Source of the DNA: Desulfobulbaceae bacterium
GTDB taxonomy: Bacteria > Desulfobacterota > Desulfobulbia > Desulfobulbales > Desulfobulbaceae
Length of the DNA stretch: 6,292 nucleotides
Reading direction: 5' to 3'
Assembly (NCBI GenBank): GCA_007121995.1
Contig: SKJK01000192.1
Span: 1-6,292, forward strand
The translations under genes and the position numbers were made by a program. Below the pieces are notes generated by a model. The model was given only the letters and a program-made list of their open reading frames with translations, was not told where the DNA came from and did not search any database. The stretch's first letter is position 1. Each line of letters starts with the position of its first letter. Below, one piece after another: positions 1 through 6,056 of this stretch.

Positions 1-208
1 CCAGGCTCTCTCCCATAAGATTATCGAGTTTGGCAGAAAACTGCAGGTACCGTCCTTCAGGAACAGTAAGAACCGATAACGATCGACGTTGGAAAGAAAA
101 GATGTCCTGCCCACCGTTGCTGCGCAGGATATGTGACAAAAGCCACCGGGAAGATGGATGCGTGGTTTGCGTGCTATAAGGCGGTTTTAATTTCAATGGG
201 CGTCCATA
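1..208 (-). other. unidentified open frame running off the left edge
   Basis: Downstream of the tRNA terminator, one minus-strand frame is open from just after a TGA at 209-211 to the window edge. The part nearest the edge reads like coding sequence (for example VPEGRYLQFSAKLDNLMGES), but I recognise no family. There is no ATG with a ribosome binding site. The only candidate starts are weak TTG codons, such as the one at 194-196, or a start outside the window. It may be the beginning of the next gene or chance openness. The rest of 1-284 shows nothing else I can support. Confidence 0.2.
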
Positions 209-284
209 TCACCTTACAGCCTGACCCTGTTCTGCTCATATCGACCAGGCAAAACCGGCAAGCTCCTCCGCAACCCCTGAAAAC

Positions 285-323
285 AAAAAAGGCTAACCTG
301 CCGATACCGGCGGGTTAGCCTTT
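285..323 (-). terminator. intrinsic terminator after tRNA-Leu
   Basis: Read on the minus strand this is a long GC-rich hairpin. The outer stem is 8 bp, GGCTAACC pairing with GGTTAGCC. It is followed by one mismatch and an inner 4-bp GC stem closed by a 4-nt loop. A run of six T follows on the minus strand (A at 285-290 on plus). It starts about 9 nt beyond the tRNA 3' end and is the natural end of the gap-rimI-pgk-tpiA-secG-tRNA transcript. On the plus strand the same stem is followed by only three T, so use in that direction would be weaker. Confidence 0.92.
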
Positions 324-331
324 ACAATGAA

Positions 332-417
332 TGGTGCCGAAGGCGAGATTCGAACTCGCACGACCGTGGGCCACTACCCCCTCAAGATAGCGTGTCTACC
401 AATTCCACCACTTCGGC
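332..417 (-). tRNA. tRNA-Leu, anticodon GAG
   Basis: This 86-nt class II tRNA has an encoded CCA tail. On the minus strand the acceptor stem is GCCGAAG pairing with CTTCGGC, followed by discriminator A and CCA. The D-arm contains GGAATTGGTAGACA. The anticodon stem CTATC/GGTAG encloses the 7-nt loop TTGAGGG, which puts GAG at 381-383. A long variable arm (GGCC/GGTC) and a T-arm, GCGAG-TTCGAAT-CTCGC, complete it. GAG reads CUC/CUU leucine codons. It lies 16 nt downstream of the secG stop, so it is probably cut from the same transcript. A tRNA-Leu(GAG) gene directly after secG is also the E. coli arrangement (leuU). Confidence 0.97.
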
Positions 418-433
418 ATGTTTTCTTATTCTT

Positions 434-808
434 TTACTCGTCCGGCATCGCTTCTTGCTCTGGTGCGACAGGGACCACAGGTGCCGGTGCCGGGATAACC
501 GGGGCTGGTTGCGGTTCCTGGACTGCGGTAGGTTCTGCCGGCTGCTCGACTCTCACATCGCCCATCACGGTCCCGGTACTTTTGGTCGAGGCAATATAAG
601 CCAGGCTCACTGAAGTGCCCATAAAGACAATGGCCGCCAGGGTGGTAATTTTATTAAGCAAAGGTACAGGACCTTCTGAGCCGAAAAGGGACTGACTTGA
701 GCCTCCGAAGGTTGCACCAACATCCGCCCCTTTCCCTTGCTGCAGCAAAACAATGCCGATGAGAAAAAAGCAGACAAAAACGTGGACTGCGATAAGTATA
801 GTCGTCAT
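434..808 (-). CDS. secG: preprotein translocase subunit SecG
   Basis: SecG is the small, non-essential inner-membrane subunit of the SecYEG channel and stimulates SecA-driven export. The 124-residue product has the family layout. Transmembrane helix 1 spans about residues 3-22. The conserved cytoplasmic loop LLQQGKGADVGATFGG lies at 21-36, and SLFGSEG follows at 40-46. Helix 2 spans about 53-73. The tail from about residue 88 to the end is rich in Pro, Ala and Val and ends acidic (MPDE). Such tails vary in the family and are probably disordered. The ATG overlaps the tpiA stop by 4 nt (ATGA) and has no clear Shine-Dalgarno sequence, so translation is probably coupled to tpiA. Confidence 0.95.
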   Translation of the reverse strand: MTTILIAVHVFVCFFLIGIVLLQQGKGADVGATFGGSSQSLFGSEGPVPLLNKITTLAAIVFMGTSVSLAYIASTKSTGTVMGDVRVEQPAEPTAVQEPQPAPVIPAPAPVVPVAPEQEAMPDE

Positions 809-1560
809 GTAAAGTGAACTATCCGTGCAAACGAATCGACGTTGAGGGCCGCACCACCAACAAGCGCACCATCTATATCAGGCTGAGCCATCAATTCGTC
901 GATATTATCAGGTTTAACCGAGCCACCATACAACACTCTCACCGCTTCAGCAATCTTTTTATCAAACAGTCCTGCCAGTAATTGACGAAGAAAATGGTGA
1001 ACCTCCTGAGCTTGTTTGGGAGTGGCTGTTTTGCCGGTGCCAATCGCCCAGACCGGTTCATAGGCAAGCACCACCTGCTCTGCCTGCGCTGATGTGACAT
1101 TTTCCAGTCCTTCGCACAACTGGGCTTCCAGAGTCTGCAAAGTCGCACTGCTTTCCCGCTCGTCCAGGGTCTCTCCGACGCACAGCACAGGAACAAGACC
1201 GCCATCGAGCGCCGCCAACAGACGCTGATTCACCATGGCATTGTCCTCGCCGAAAATGTGCCGCCGCTCAGAATGACCGACGATGACCATCTGCACCCCC
1301 AGGTCGGTAAGCATGCGCGGCGAAATCTCGCCCGTGTAGGCTCCTTCCTGCTCCCAGGCAACATTCTGTGCTCCAACCAGAACATCAGAGTCTTTCAATT
1401 CTGCAGCCACCGCCGCCAGCGATGTAAAAGAAGGTGCCACCATAACATCACGATCAACGTGTTTTTGACTGATTGCGGCCACGGCTTTGGCCAACCGGAC
1501 TGCTTCGCCGCTCGTGAGATACATTTTCCAGTTTCCAGCAAGTAACGGCCGCCTGCTCAT
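805..1560 (-). CDS. tpiA: triose-phosphate isomerase
   Basis: A cytosolic TIM-barrel enzyme that interconverts dihydroxyacetone phosphate and glyceraldehyde 3-phosphate in glycolysis and gluconeogenesis. The 251 residues are a normal length. Visible landmarks are the N-terminal GNWKM with Asn10 and Lys12, the electrophilic His96 in VGHSERR, and the general base Glu168 in AYEPVWAIGTGK with the mobile loop 6 after it. YGGSV lies at 211-215 and the phosphate-binding GALVGGAAL at 231-239. All catalytic residues are present. The start at 1560 is supported by a strong ribosome binding site. It is 185 nt downstream of pgk and overlaps secG by 4 nt. Confidence 0.98.
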   Translation of the reverse strand: MSRRPLLAGNWKMYLTSGEAVRLAKAVAAISQKHVDRDVMVAPSFTSLAAVAAELKDSDVLVGAQNVAWEQEGAYTGEISPRMLTDLGVQMVIVGHSERRHIFGEDNAMVNQRLLAALDGGLVPVLCVGETLDERESSATLQTLEAQLCEGLENVTSAQAEQVVLAYEPVWAIGTGKTATPKQAQEVHHFLRQLLAGLFDKKIAEAVRVLYGGSVKPDNIDELMAQPDIDGALVGGAALNVDSFARIVHFT

Positions 1561-1746
1561 AGTGCCCTCCTTTCTTTACCCTGAACCCGTGACGGCTGGG
1601 TTTTTTGGGAATATATTTTGCAAAACTTAGGTTCGAGTCCAGGTTGACTTTCATCATCGATACCCGTTTACCGGCATGTCGCAGGCAATCCCAGACATCC
1701 CACTTTTAGATGGCGATTGCCCACAGTGATTCAGTCTGCCCCAAGG
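1561..1746 (-). other. pgk-tpiA intergenic spacer with hairpin
   Basis: This is the only sizeable gap inside the operon. On the transcript it contains a two-tier hairpin at 1684-1721. The outer stem is GGCAATC pairing with GATTGCC (1715-1721 with 1684-1690). The inner stem is CATC/GATG with a 9-nt loop. No T-run follows, so it is not a standard terminator. A short AT-rich stretch with a perfect TTTTGCAAAA palindrome lies at about 1606-1626. No convincing promoter or small gene is seen. An internal processing site or stability hairpin is possible. Confidence 0.35.
1565..1572 (-). promoter_or_regulatory. ribosome binding site of tpiA
   Basis: The minus strand reads AAGGAGGG, ending 4 nt before the tpiA ATG, a near-perfect anti-16S match. 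It fixes the start codon at 1560. It is the strongest such site in the operon and fits independent initiation after the long pgk-tpiA gap. Confidence 0.85.
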
Positions 1747-2922
1747 TCAATCCAGCGCCTTGACACCCGGCAACTCCTTACCCTCCATCAACATGAGAAA
1801 AGCGCCACCGCCGGTGGACATGTAGGAAAAATTCTCTTCCTCTCCCGACATTTTGACCGCGGCATTAGAGTCGCCGCCGCCAACAACGCTCAAGGCATGC
1901 GAGGCCGCGATGGTGTGCGCCAGAGCCAGGGTGCCCCTGGAAAAGGCATCCATTTCAAAAGCTCCCACAGGGCCATTCCAGACGATAGTCCTGGCTTCGG
2001 CCAGCACTTCGTTGAAACAGATTACTGATGCCGGGCCGATATCCAGGGCCAACCACTGTTCAGGGATATCCTGCACTGTCACCTGCTTGCAGATTGCATC
2101 AGGGCTGAAGCGGTCCGCGGCTATAACATCAACCGGCAAATACACTTTAACCTTCTTTTCCCCCGCCTTGCGGAGTAAGTCGGTAGCAGCATCCAGTAAT
2201 TCCTCCTCAACTTTGGACGCTCCAACATCATACCCTTGCGACTTTAAAAAGGTATTAGCCATGGCGCCGCCAAGGATCATTTTGTCAACCCGGTCCAGCA
2301 TGGTATGCAGAGCTTCAAGTTTGCCGGAGACCTTGGCTCCACCGATAATGGCCACCAGGGGACGTTGCGGGGTTTCAACGCAACGATGGAAATACTCTAT
2401 CTCTCTGGCGAGCAGAAAACCGGCTGCACACTCTTGAACATGTGCGGTCACGCCCACAACCGAGGCATGGGCCCGATGGGAAACAGCAAAGGCATCATTG
2501 ACGTAGATATCTATGCCCGTAGCCAGCTGTCGGGAAAATTCCGGATCATTCTTTTCTTCTCCGGCGTGAAAACGAAGGTTTTCCAGCAGCAACACCTGGC
2601 CATCGGCCAGATCCGCCACGGCGGAAGCGACCTCCGGGCCGATGCAATCAGGAACGAAGGCAACAGGCATGTCCAGCACGGTCCCAAGATAGGTGGCTAG
2701 AGGAGCCAGCGAGTATTTCTCCACCGCCTGTCCTTTTGGCCTGCCCATATGGGTGCAGAGGACGACTCGCGCCTTGTGCTCAATCAGGTAATGCAAGGTG
2801 GGCAGCACAGCCTGGATGCGCAGATCATCAGTCACTTCACCCTGCTCATTAATGGGCACATTGAAATCCACCCGAACAAGAACTTTCTGGCCGGCAAGAT
2901 CAAGGTTGCGTACTGTTTTCAT
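1747..2922 (-). CDS. pgk: phosphoglycerate kinase
   Basis: Transfers phosphate between 1,3-bisphosphoglycerate and ADP, giving 3-phosphoglycerate and ATP. It is cytosolic and reversible. The 391 residues are the usual length. The N-terminal substrate domain shows RVDFNVP (17-23), THMGRPKG (57-64), ENLRFHAGEEKNDPEF (114-129) and NDAFAVSHRAHAS (142-154). The C-terminal nucleotide domain shows GGAKVSGK (194-201), WNGPVGAFE (315-323) and the GGGDSNAAV loop (348-356). The ATG overlaps the rimI stop by 4 nt, and a GGAGGG site lies within the rimI end. Its product is made next to GAPDH, whose product is its substrate. Confidence 0.98.
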   Translation of the reverse strand: MKTVRNLDLAGQKVLVRVDFNVPINEQGEVTDDLRIQAVLPTLHYLIEHKARVVLCTHMGRPKGQAVEKYSLAPLATYLGTVLDMPVAFVPDCIGPEVASAVADLADGQVLLLENLRFHAGEEKNDPEFSRQLATGIDIYVNDAFAVSHRAHASVVGVTAHVQECAAGFLLAREIEYFHRCVETPQRPLVAIIGGAKVSGKLEALHTMLDRVDKMILGGAMANTFLKSQGYDVGASKVEEELLDAATDLLRKAGEKKVKVYLPVDVIAADRFSPDAICKQVTVQDIPEQWLALDIGPASVICFNEVLAEARTIVWNGPVGAFEMDAFSRGTLALAHTIAASHALSVVGGGDSNAAVKMSGEEENFSYMSTGGGAFLMLMEGKELPGVKALD

Positions 2923-3377
2923 GATTTCCCTCCAAATCTATTGATCAAATCAGCGCGAAACTGGAAACCATCTTCACTGGGTTGGGTATAATATTTTTTC
3001 CGAAGCCCGACCTGAAAAAATCCAATGGTGCGGTATACATGAATCGCAGCTTCATTAGTGGCACGCACCTCAAGAAAACAGGTGGTGTATCCCAGCTCCA
3101 TCAGGGCGCGCAAGGCATATTCGAGCAGAGTTCGACCGACCCTGCGCCTTCTCCATTGTTCATCAACAACCAGCCGCAAAAGTTCGCACTCAGGTCGACA
3201 GGTCCTGAATATCGCGTAGCCTAGCAACCTTCCGTCCAGAATAGCTGCCAGCCCCGTGCTGTGAGCCAAAGCCAGCTCCGATTCGATCTGGGCAGCACTC
3301 CAGGGATGTGTCATGGTCGACTGTTCGATAGCTACGACATCGCCCAGGTCGCCCTGCTGCAGTGGCCGGATGTTCAC
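2919..3377 (-). CDS. rimI: ribosomal protein S18 alanine N-acetyltransferase (GNAT)
   Basis: A GNAT-fold enzyme of 152 residues, expected to acetylate the N-terminal Ala of ribosomal protein S18 using acetyl-CoA. The N-terminal part has the RimI-type EQSTMTHPWS segment (18-27). The acetyl-CoA pyrophosphate loop is QWRRRRVGRTLLEYAL (74-89). The C-terminal LEVRATNEAAIHVYRTIGF (102-120) carries Glu103 and Tyr115, the positions reported as catalytic in E. coli RimI, followed by RKKYY. The start is a GTG overlapping the gap stop (GTGA), with no evident Shine-Dalgarno sequence, so translation is probably coupled to gap. The extreme C-terminus departs from the usual family ending. Another protein N-acetyltransferase of the family remains possible. 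Confidence 0.88.
   Translation of the reverse strand: MNIRPLQQGDLGDVVAIEQSTMTHPWSAAQIESELALAHSTGLAAILDGRLLGYAIFRTCRPECELLRLVVDEQWRRRRVGRTLLEYALRALMELGYTTCFLEVRATNEAAIHVYRTIGFFQVGLRKKYYTQPSEDGFQFRADLINRFGGKS
2928..2933 (-). promoter_or_regulatory. ribosome binding site of pgk
   Basis: GGAGGG on the minus strand, 5 nt before the pgk ATG and inside the last codons of rimI. It supports the start at 2922 and gives pgk its own strong initiation site despite the overlap. Confidence 0.8.
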
Positions 3378-4594
3378 ACCATATGTTCAGCCACGGAAAC
3401 GGTCAGTTCTCCAAGCATATTGGTGTAACTTCCCAGTTCATTGTCATACCAACCGTAGATGACCGCCTGGGTGATCGGCACTTCGAGAATGGGGGCGGTA
3501 AATCCGTCTTCAAACTTATAATTTTTCAGATTGTGAAGATTTACCCGAATACTGGCGGTTCGGGTATGAATTTCATTGGATTCAATAACTACCGCTGCCT
3601 TTGGTATGCCGATGATATCAGAGGAGACATTCTGTTCCGTCGAGAAAATCAGATACGGGCTTGTCTTGGCGTACTCTTCATAAATTGAGTTCAGCAGGGT
3701 CCTATTAATCGGTTTTTCAAGTTCATCCTGCAGGTTGAGCACCAACACGACGAGCGAACCGGTTGAAGTGGGTATGCGCACTGATTCTGCAGTAAACCCT
3801 ATTGATTTCATTTCCGGAATCACCAATCCCAGAGTATTGGCAGCGCCGGTGGTGGTGAGAATGATATTGTTGAGAATTGAACGGTCCTTGCGTAGATCCA
3901 CTGCTCCGGCAGCAGGCAGGCGGTCGAGAACCTGCTGGGTGCCGGTGGCGGCATGCACGGTGACCATGGAGGCGGAGAGCATTTTATCGGCACCGAAATG
4001 ATCGAGCAATGGTTTGATCATATACGACAGGCAGGTGGTGGTGCACGATGCCGCGGAGATAATGCTGTGGCGGGAGGGATCATAATCGTCATCATTGATA
4101 CCCATAACCGTGGTGATCGCGTCTTCAGGCATGTCCAGCCCTTTGGCCTGGATTTTAAACGGAGCCGAAACCATCACCTTTTCCGCACCAGCAAGCAAAT
4201 GACCGCGAACGGAACCACGGCCCTCCTCGGGATCTGCTGTCGGATCTTTGAAGGCACCGGTGGTGTCCACGACCAGTTGCACCTGATTGCCCAGCCAATC
4301 AATATCCTTGGGATTTCTCGCCTGGCGGAGAAAAGTGACCGGTACCCCGTTGATGGTCATGGATCCGGTAGCTTCATTGAGGTTTTCAATGACTCGTCCT
4401 CCCTTGTGACCGTGGAGGTACATGCTGAGCCTGCCGTAGGTGGAATCCTTTTCAATGGCAGTGGCAATGTCGACCAGGCCAGAGCCGACATTTCTTCCCA
4501 GGTTGACAACAATTTCCGAAAAATATTGGCGGGAAACATGATGCCACAACGACAATTTGCCGATTCTTCCAAGTCCATTGAGCCCGAGTTTCAT
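3374..4594 (-). CDS. gap: divergent, long glyceraldehyde-3-phosphate dehydrogenase
   Basis: Expected to oxidise and phosphorylate glyceraldehyde 3-phosphate to 1,3-bisphosphoglycerate. The 406 residues exceed the usual 330-340. The Rossmann start LGLNGLGRIGK lies at 3-13. The active-site motif is ASCTTTC with Cys184 (classically ASCTTNC), and the partner His214 is in VTVHAATGTQ. TTTGAANTLG (247-256), VRIPTSTGS (272-280) and WYDNELGSYTN (382-392, classically WYDNEWGYSN) are recognisable. The usual Asp after strand beta-2 is not seen; the segment reads VVNLGRNVGSG, so NAD versus NADP preference is open. Extra length is spread over segments near 33-75, 112-132 and the C-terminal half. The frame is open 41 codons further upstream, but the ATG at 4594 begins the family sequence and has a good ribosome binding site. 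It is the first gene of the operon. Confidence 0.93.
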   Translation of the reverse strand: MKLGLNGLGRIGKLSLWHHVSRQYFSEIVVNLGRNVGSGLVDIATAIEKDSTYGRLSMYLHGHKGGRVIENLNEATGSMTINGVPVTFLRQARNPKDIDWLGNQVQLVVDTTGAFKDPTADPEEGRGSVRGHLLAGAEKVMVSAPFKIQAKGLDMPEDAITTVMGINDDDYDPSRHSIISAASCTTTCLSYMIKPLLDHFGADKMLSASMVTVHAATGTQQVLDRLPAAGAVDLRKDRSILNNIILTTTGAANTLGLVIPEMKSIGFTAESVRIPTSTGSLVVLVLNLQDELEKPINRTLLNSIYEEYAKTSPYLIFSTEQNVSSDIIGIPKAAVVIESNEIHTRTASIRVNLHNLKNYKFEDGFTAPILEVPITQAVIYGWYDNELGSYTNMLGELTVSVAEHMV

Positions 4595-4683
4595 TATGGA
4601 ATTCTCCTTTACGGTTGGATTATGGCTGAGAATCTGGTATAGGACGAGCCATACCAGTTTCCGTTCTTTTCCGGCAGGACTTC
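4595..4683 (-). promoter_or_regulatory. gap leader with mutually exclusive hairpins
   Basis: Two perfect 7-bp helices compete in the leader RNA. Helix A pairs CTGGTAT (4651-4657) with ATACCAG (4634-4640) around a 10-nt loop. Helix B pairs TATGGCT (4647-4653) with AGCCATA (4621-4627). They share 4651-4653 and cannot coexist. With A formed, ATTCTC at 4628-4633 is free to pair with GAGAAT at 4601-4606, covering part of the Shine-Dalgarno site. With B formed, ATTCTC lies in the loop and the site is more open. This has the geometry of a translational on/off switch. I do not recognise it as a known riboswitch class, and no experimental support is implied. Confidence 0.45.
4603..4609 (-). promoter_or_regulatory. 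ribosome binding site of gap
   Basis: AAGGAGA on the minus strand, 8 nt before the ATG at 4594. It decides in favour of this start over the longer open frame. Its GAG lies within a GAGAAT segment (4601-4606) that is complementary to ATTCTC in the leader (4628-4633). Confidence 0.8.
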
Positions 4684-4689
4684 GTTTAA

Positions 4690-4717
4690 AACATACTACA
4701 ATTTTAGCAAAAAACAA
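4690..4717 (-). promoter_or_regulatory. candidate sigma70-type promoter of the gap operon
   Basis: On the minus strand, TTGTTT (4712-4717) and TATGTT (4690-4695) are 16 nt apart in an AT-rich stretch that stands out from its surroundings. This would give a leader of about 90 nt. An alternative -10, TAAAAT (4701-4706), matches the consensus better but lacks a good -35. The position is plausible; the exact elements are uncertain. Confidence 0.4.
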
Positions 4718-4736
4718 GACCGCTCAGAAGTATAAC

Positions 4737-4754
4737 TTTGCCGACTTCGGCAAA
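4737..4754. promoter_or_regulatory. perfect palindrome, candidate operator upstream of gap promoter
   Basis: TTTGCCGA, 2 nt, TCGGCAAA: an 8-bp perfect inverted repeat, 18 bp in all. It lies about 20 bp upstream of the candidate -35 of the gap operon and between it and the divergent sfsA remnant. No T-run follows on either strand, so it is not a terminator. A dimeric transcription factor site is the simplest reading; the factor is unknown. Confidence 0.45.
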
Positions 4755-4851
4755 AGCCTGCCCCTGGCAAGTCAGCCAACTGCCCCTCGGACACCTGCAA
4801 GCGACCGACTTGCTGCCCATCTCGGTTCCTTGCTCTTGAGGAGCATTGCAG

Positions 4852-5228
4852 ATGGTCACAAAAGGCGCACTCACCCTGGCTGTTTCCGGGTCTGAAAAAA
4901 TCATGCTGCTCCTCTCCGACCGTCAAAACGGCACGCTCCTCAAACGCTATAAACGATTCCTTGCCGATGTACAGACAGAACGTGGAGGGGTGCTGACGGT
5001 CCGATTGAACTCGCTGCGCTCAAAACCGCCGGGCATGGCGCTGCGGTTCTCTTCTGCGTTCAACGCCAGGACGCCCGCAGTTTCAAACCCGCGGCGCATA
5101 TTGACCAAAAGTATGCGCAAACTGTGGCCTGGGCACAGGCAACAGGGGTTCAATTCCTTGCCTATCAAGCAGAGGTAGCGCCCCATGCGATAAAGATTAC
5201 CAGAAAAATACCGGTCCTCATCGAATAA
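4852..5228 (+). pseudogene. sfsA: sfsA remnant with central deletion and frame change
   Basis: Both ends of an SfsA-family protein (DNA-binding / sugar fermentation stimulation protein, normally about 235 residues) are present without its middle. The N-terminal part GTLLKRYKRFLADV lies near 4930-4975, within a frame open from 4852 or from an ATG at 4903. It stops resembling SfsA after GGVLTV at about 5001, where HCPNTG should follow. The C-terminal part is in another frame, from about 5004 to the TAA at 5226-5228. It includes ELAALKTAG, FKPAAHIDQKYAQ and FLAYQAEV, close to the E. coli C-terminus. Roughly 140 codons are missing, including the D...EVK nuclease-like core. GAGGAG at 4838-4843 is 8 nt before the ATG at 4852; the ATG at 4903 matches the usual N-terminal length better. 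Continuing the first frame gives an unrelated tail ending at 5178. Confidence 0.82.
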
Positions 5229-5331
5229 CCGTTTACTGGGTGCACACACACAGACAATTGCATGCGCCGGTTTCGGCAGATCCGCTGCAGTGCACATCCG
5301 GACCAACGTTTCTGCCACAACCTCACGACCT

Positions 5332-6048
5332 ATGCACACAGATACCGTTGCCACCAGAGAGGCCGTCGTTTTATTGAGCGGCGGCCTGGACTCCACCACG
5401 GTGCTGGCTCTGGCCCGCTCGCAGGGCTTTTCCTGCAATTGTCTCAGTTTTCAGTATGGCCAGCGCCAGGCCGTGGAATTGGACCGCGCCCGTCAGATCT
5501 GCCGTCAGCAGCAGGTCCGGCGGCACCTGATCCTGCGCGTTGACCTCGACGCCATCGGAGGCTCGGCCCTGACCACGGATTTGCCTGTTCCCAAGGACCG
5601 CTCGCCGGCAGCAATGGAAGAGGCGATACCAGTGACCTATGTGCCCGGTCGCAATATCCTCTTTCTTGCTCATGCCCTTTCGTGGGCAGAGGTTCTGGGA
5701 GTTTCGGATATCTTCCTGGGCATCAATGCCGTCGATTATAGCGGTTACCCGGATTGCCGACCCGAGTTCCTTGCCGCCTTTACCCACATGGCCAACCTGG
5801 GGACCAGAGCCGGGGTAACGGGCCAACCATGGCAAATCCATGCCCCGCTCATGTATCTGAGCAAAAAGGAAATCATCCTCGAAGGGCTTCGTTTGGGAGT
5901 GGATTACAGCCTGACACATAGCTGTTATGACCCCGCAGCCGATCTGGCCTGCGGGCGGTGCGATGCCTGCAAACTCAGGCTGCAGGGTTTTGCGGATGCT
6001 GGCCTGGAGGACCCGGCGCAGTATGCTGCCAAGGATCCATCCCAGTGA
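5332..6048 (+). CDS. queC: 7-cyano-7-deazaguanine synthase
   Basis: An ATP-dependent cytosolic enzyme that converts 7-carboxy-7-deazaguanine to preQ0, the precursor of queuosine in tRNA. From the ATG at 5332 the product is 238 residues, a usual length. The PP-loop SGGLDST is at 16-22 and is followed by LSFQYGQR (38-45). YVPGRN is at 103-108 and [16 protein letters not shown] at 131-146. The zinc site is formed by Cys198, Cys207, Cys210 and Cys213 ([16 protein letters not shown]). The frame is open further upstream and a GTG at 5290 would add 14 residues. Neither start has a clear Shine-Dalgarno sequence; 5332 fits the family better. It follows the sfsA remnant by about 100 nt and is convergent with pyrC. 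No other queuosine gene is in view. Confidence 0.95.
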   Translation: MHTDTVATREAVVLLSGGLDSTTVLALARSQGFSCNCLSFQYGQRQAVELDRARQICRQQQVRRHLILRVDLDAIGGSALTTDLPVPKDRSPAAMEEAIPVTYVPGRNILFLAHALSWAEVLGVSDIFLGINAVDYSGYPDCRPEFLAAFTHMANLGTRAGVTGQPWQIHAPLMYLSKKEIILEGLRLGVDYSLTHSCYDPAADLACGRCDACKLRLQGFADAGLEDPAQYAAKDPSQ

Positions 6049-6056
6049 ACTGTCGG

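Noticed and set aside
133..318. 61-codon plus-strand frame next to the tRNA
   Set aside because: It runs through the tRNA terminator hairpin, has no ribosome binding site and no recognisable product.
1583..1606. AACCC...GGGTTTTTT terminator-like element on the plus strand upstream of tpiA
   Set aside because: The stem is only 5 bp, and no plus-strand gene ends there, so a terminator role is not supported.
1626..1645. GGTTCGAGTCC on the plus strand, identical to a tRNA T-loop core, in the pgk-tpiA spacer
   Set aside because: No complete T-stem, acceptor end, CCA or other cloverleaf arms can be found around it, so neither a tRNA nor a tRNA remnant or attachment site can be supported.
1454..1657. 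67-codon minus-strand frame overlapping the tpiA start
   Set aside because: It is out of frame with tpiA, has no Shine-Dalgarno site and no recognisable product; most of it is a shadow of tpiA.
4595..4717. 41-codon N-terminal extension of gap in the same open frame
   Set aside because: The extension does not resemble GAPDH, covers the leader hairpins and promoter region, and the ATG at 4594 has both the ribosome binding site and the family N-terminus.
4947..5438. 163-codon minus-strand frame opposite sfsA and queC
   Set aside because: It is the antisense shadow of the sfsA remnant and the queC N-terminus, with no family resemblance of its own.
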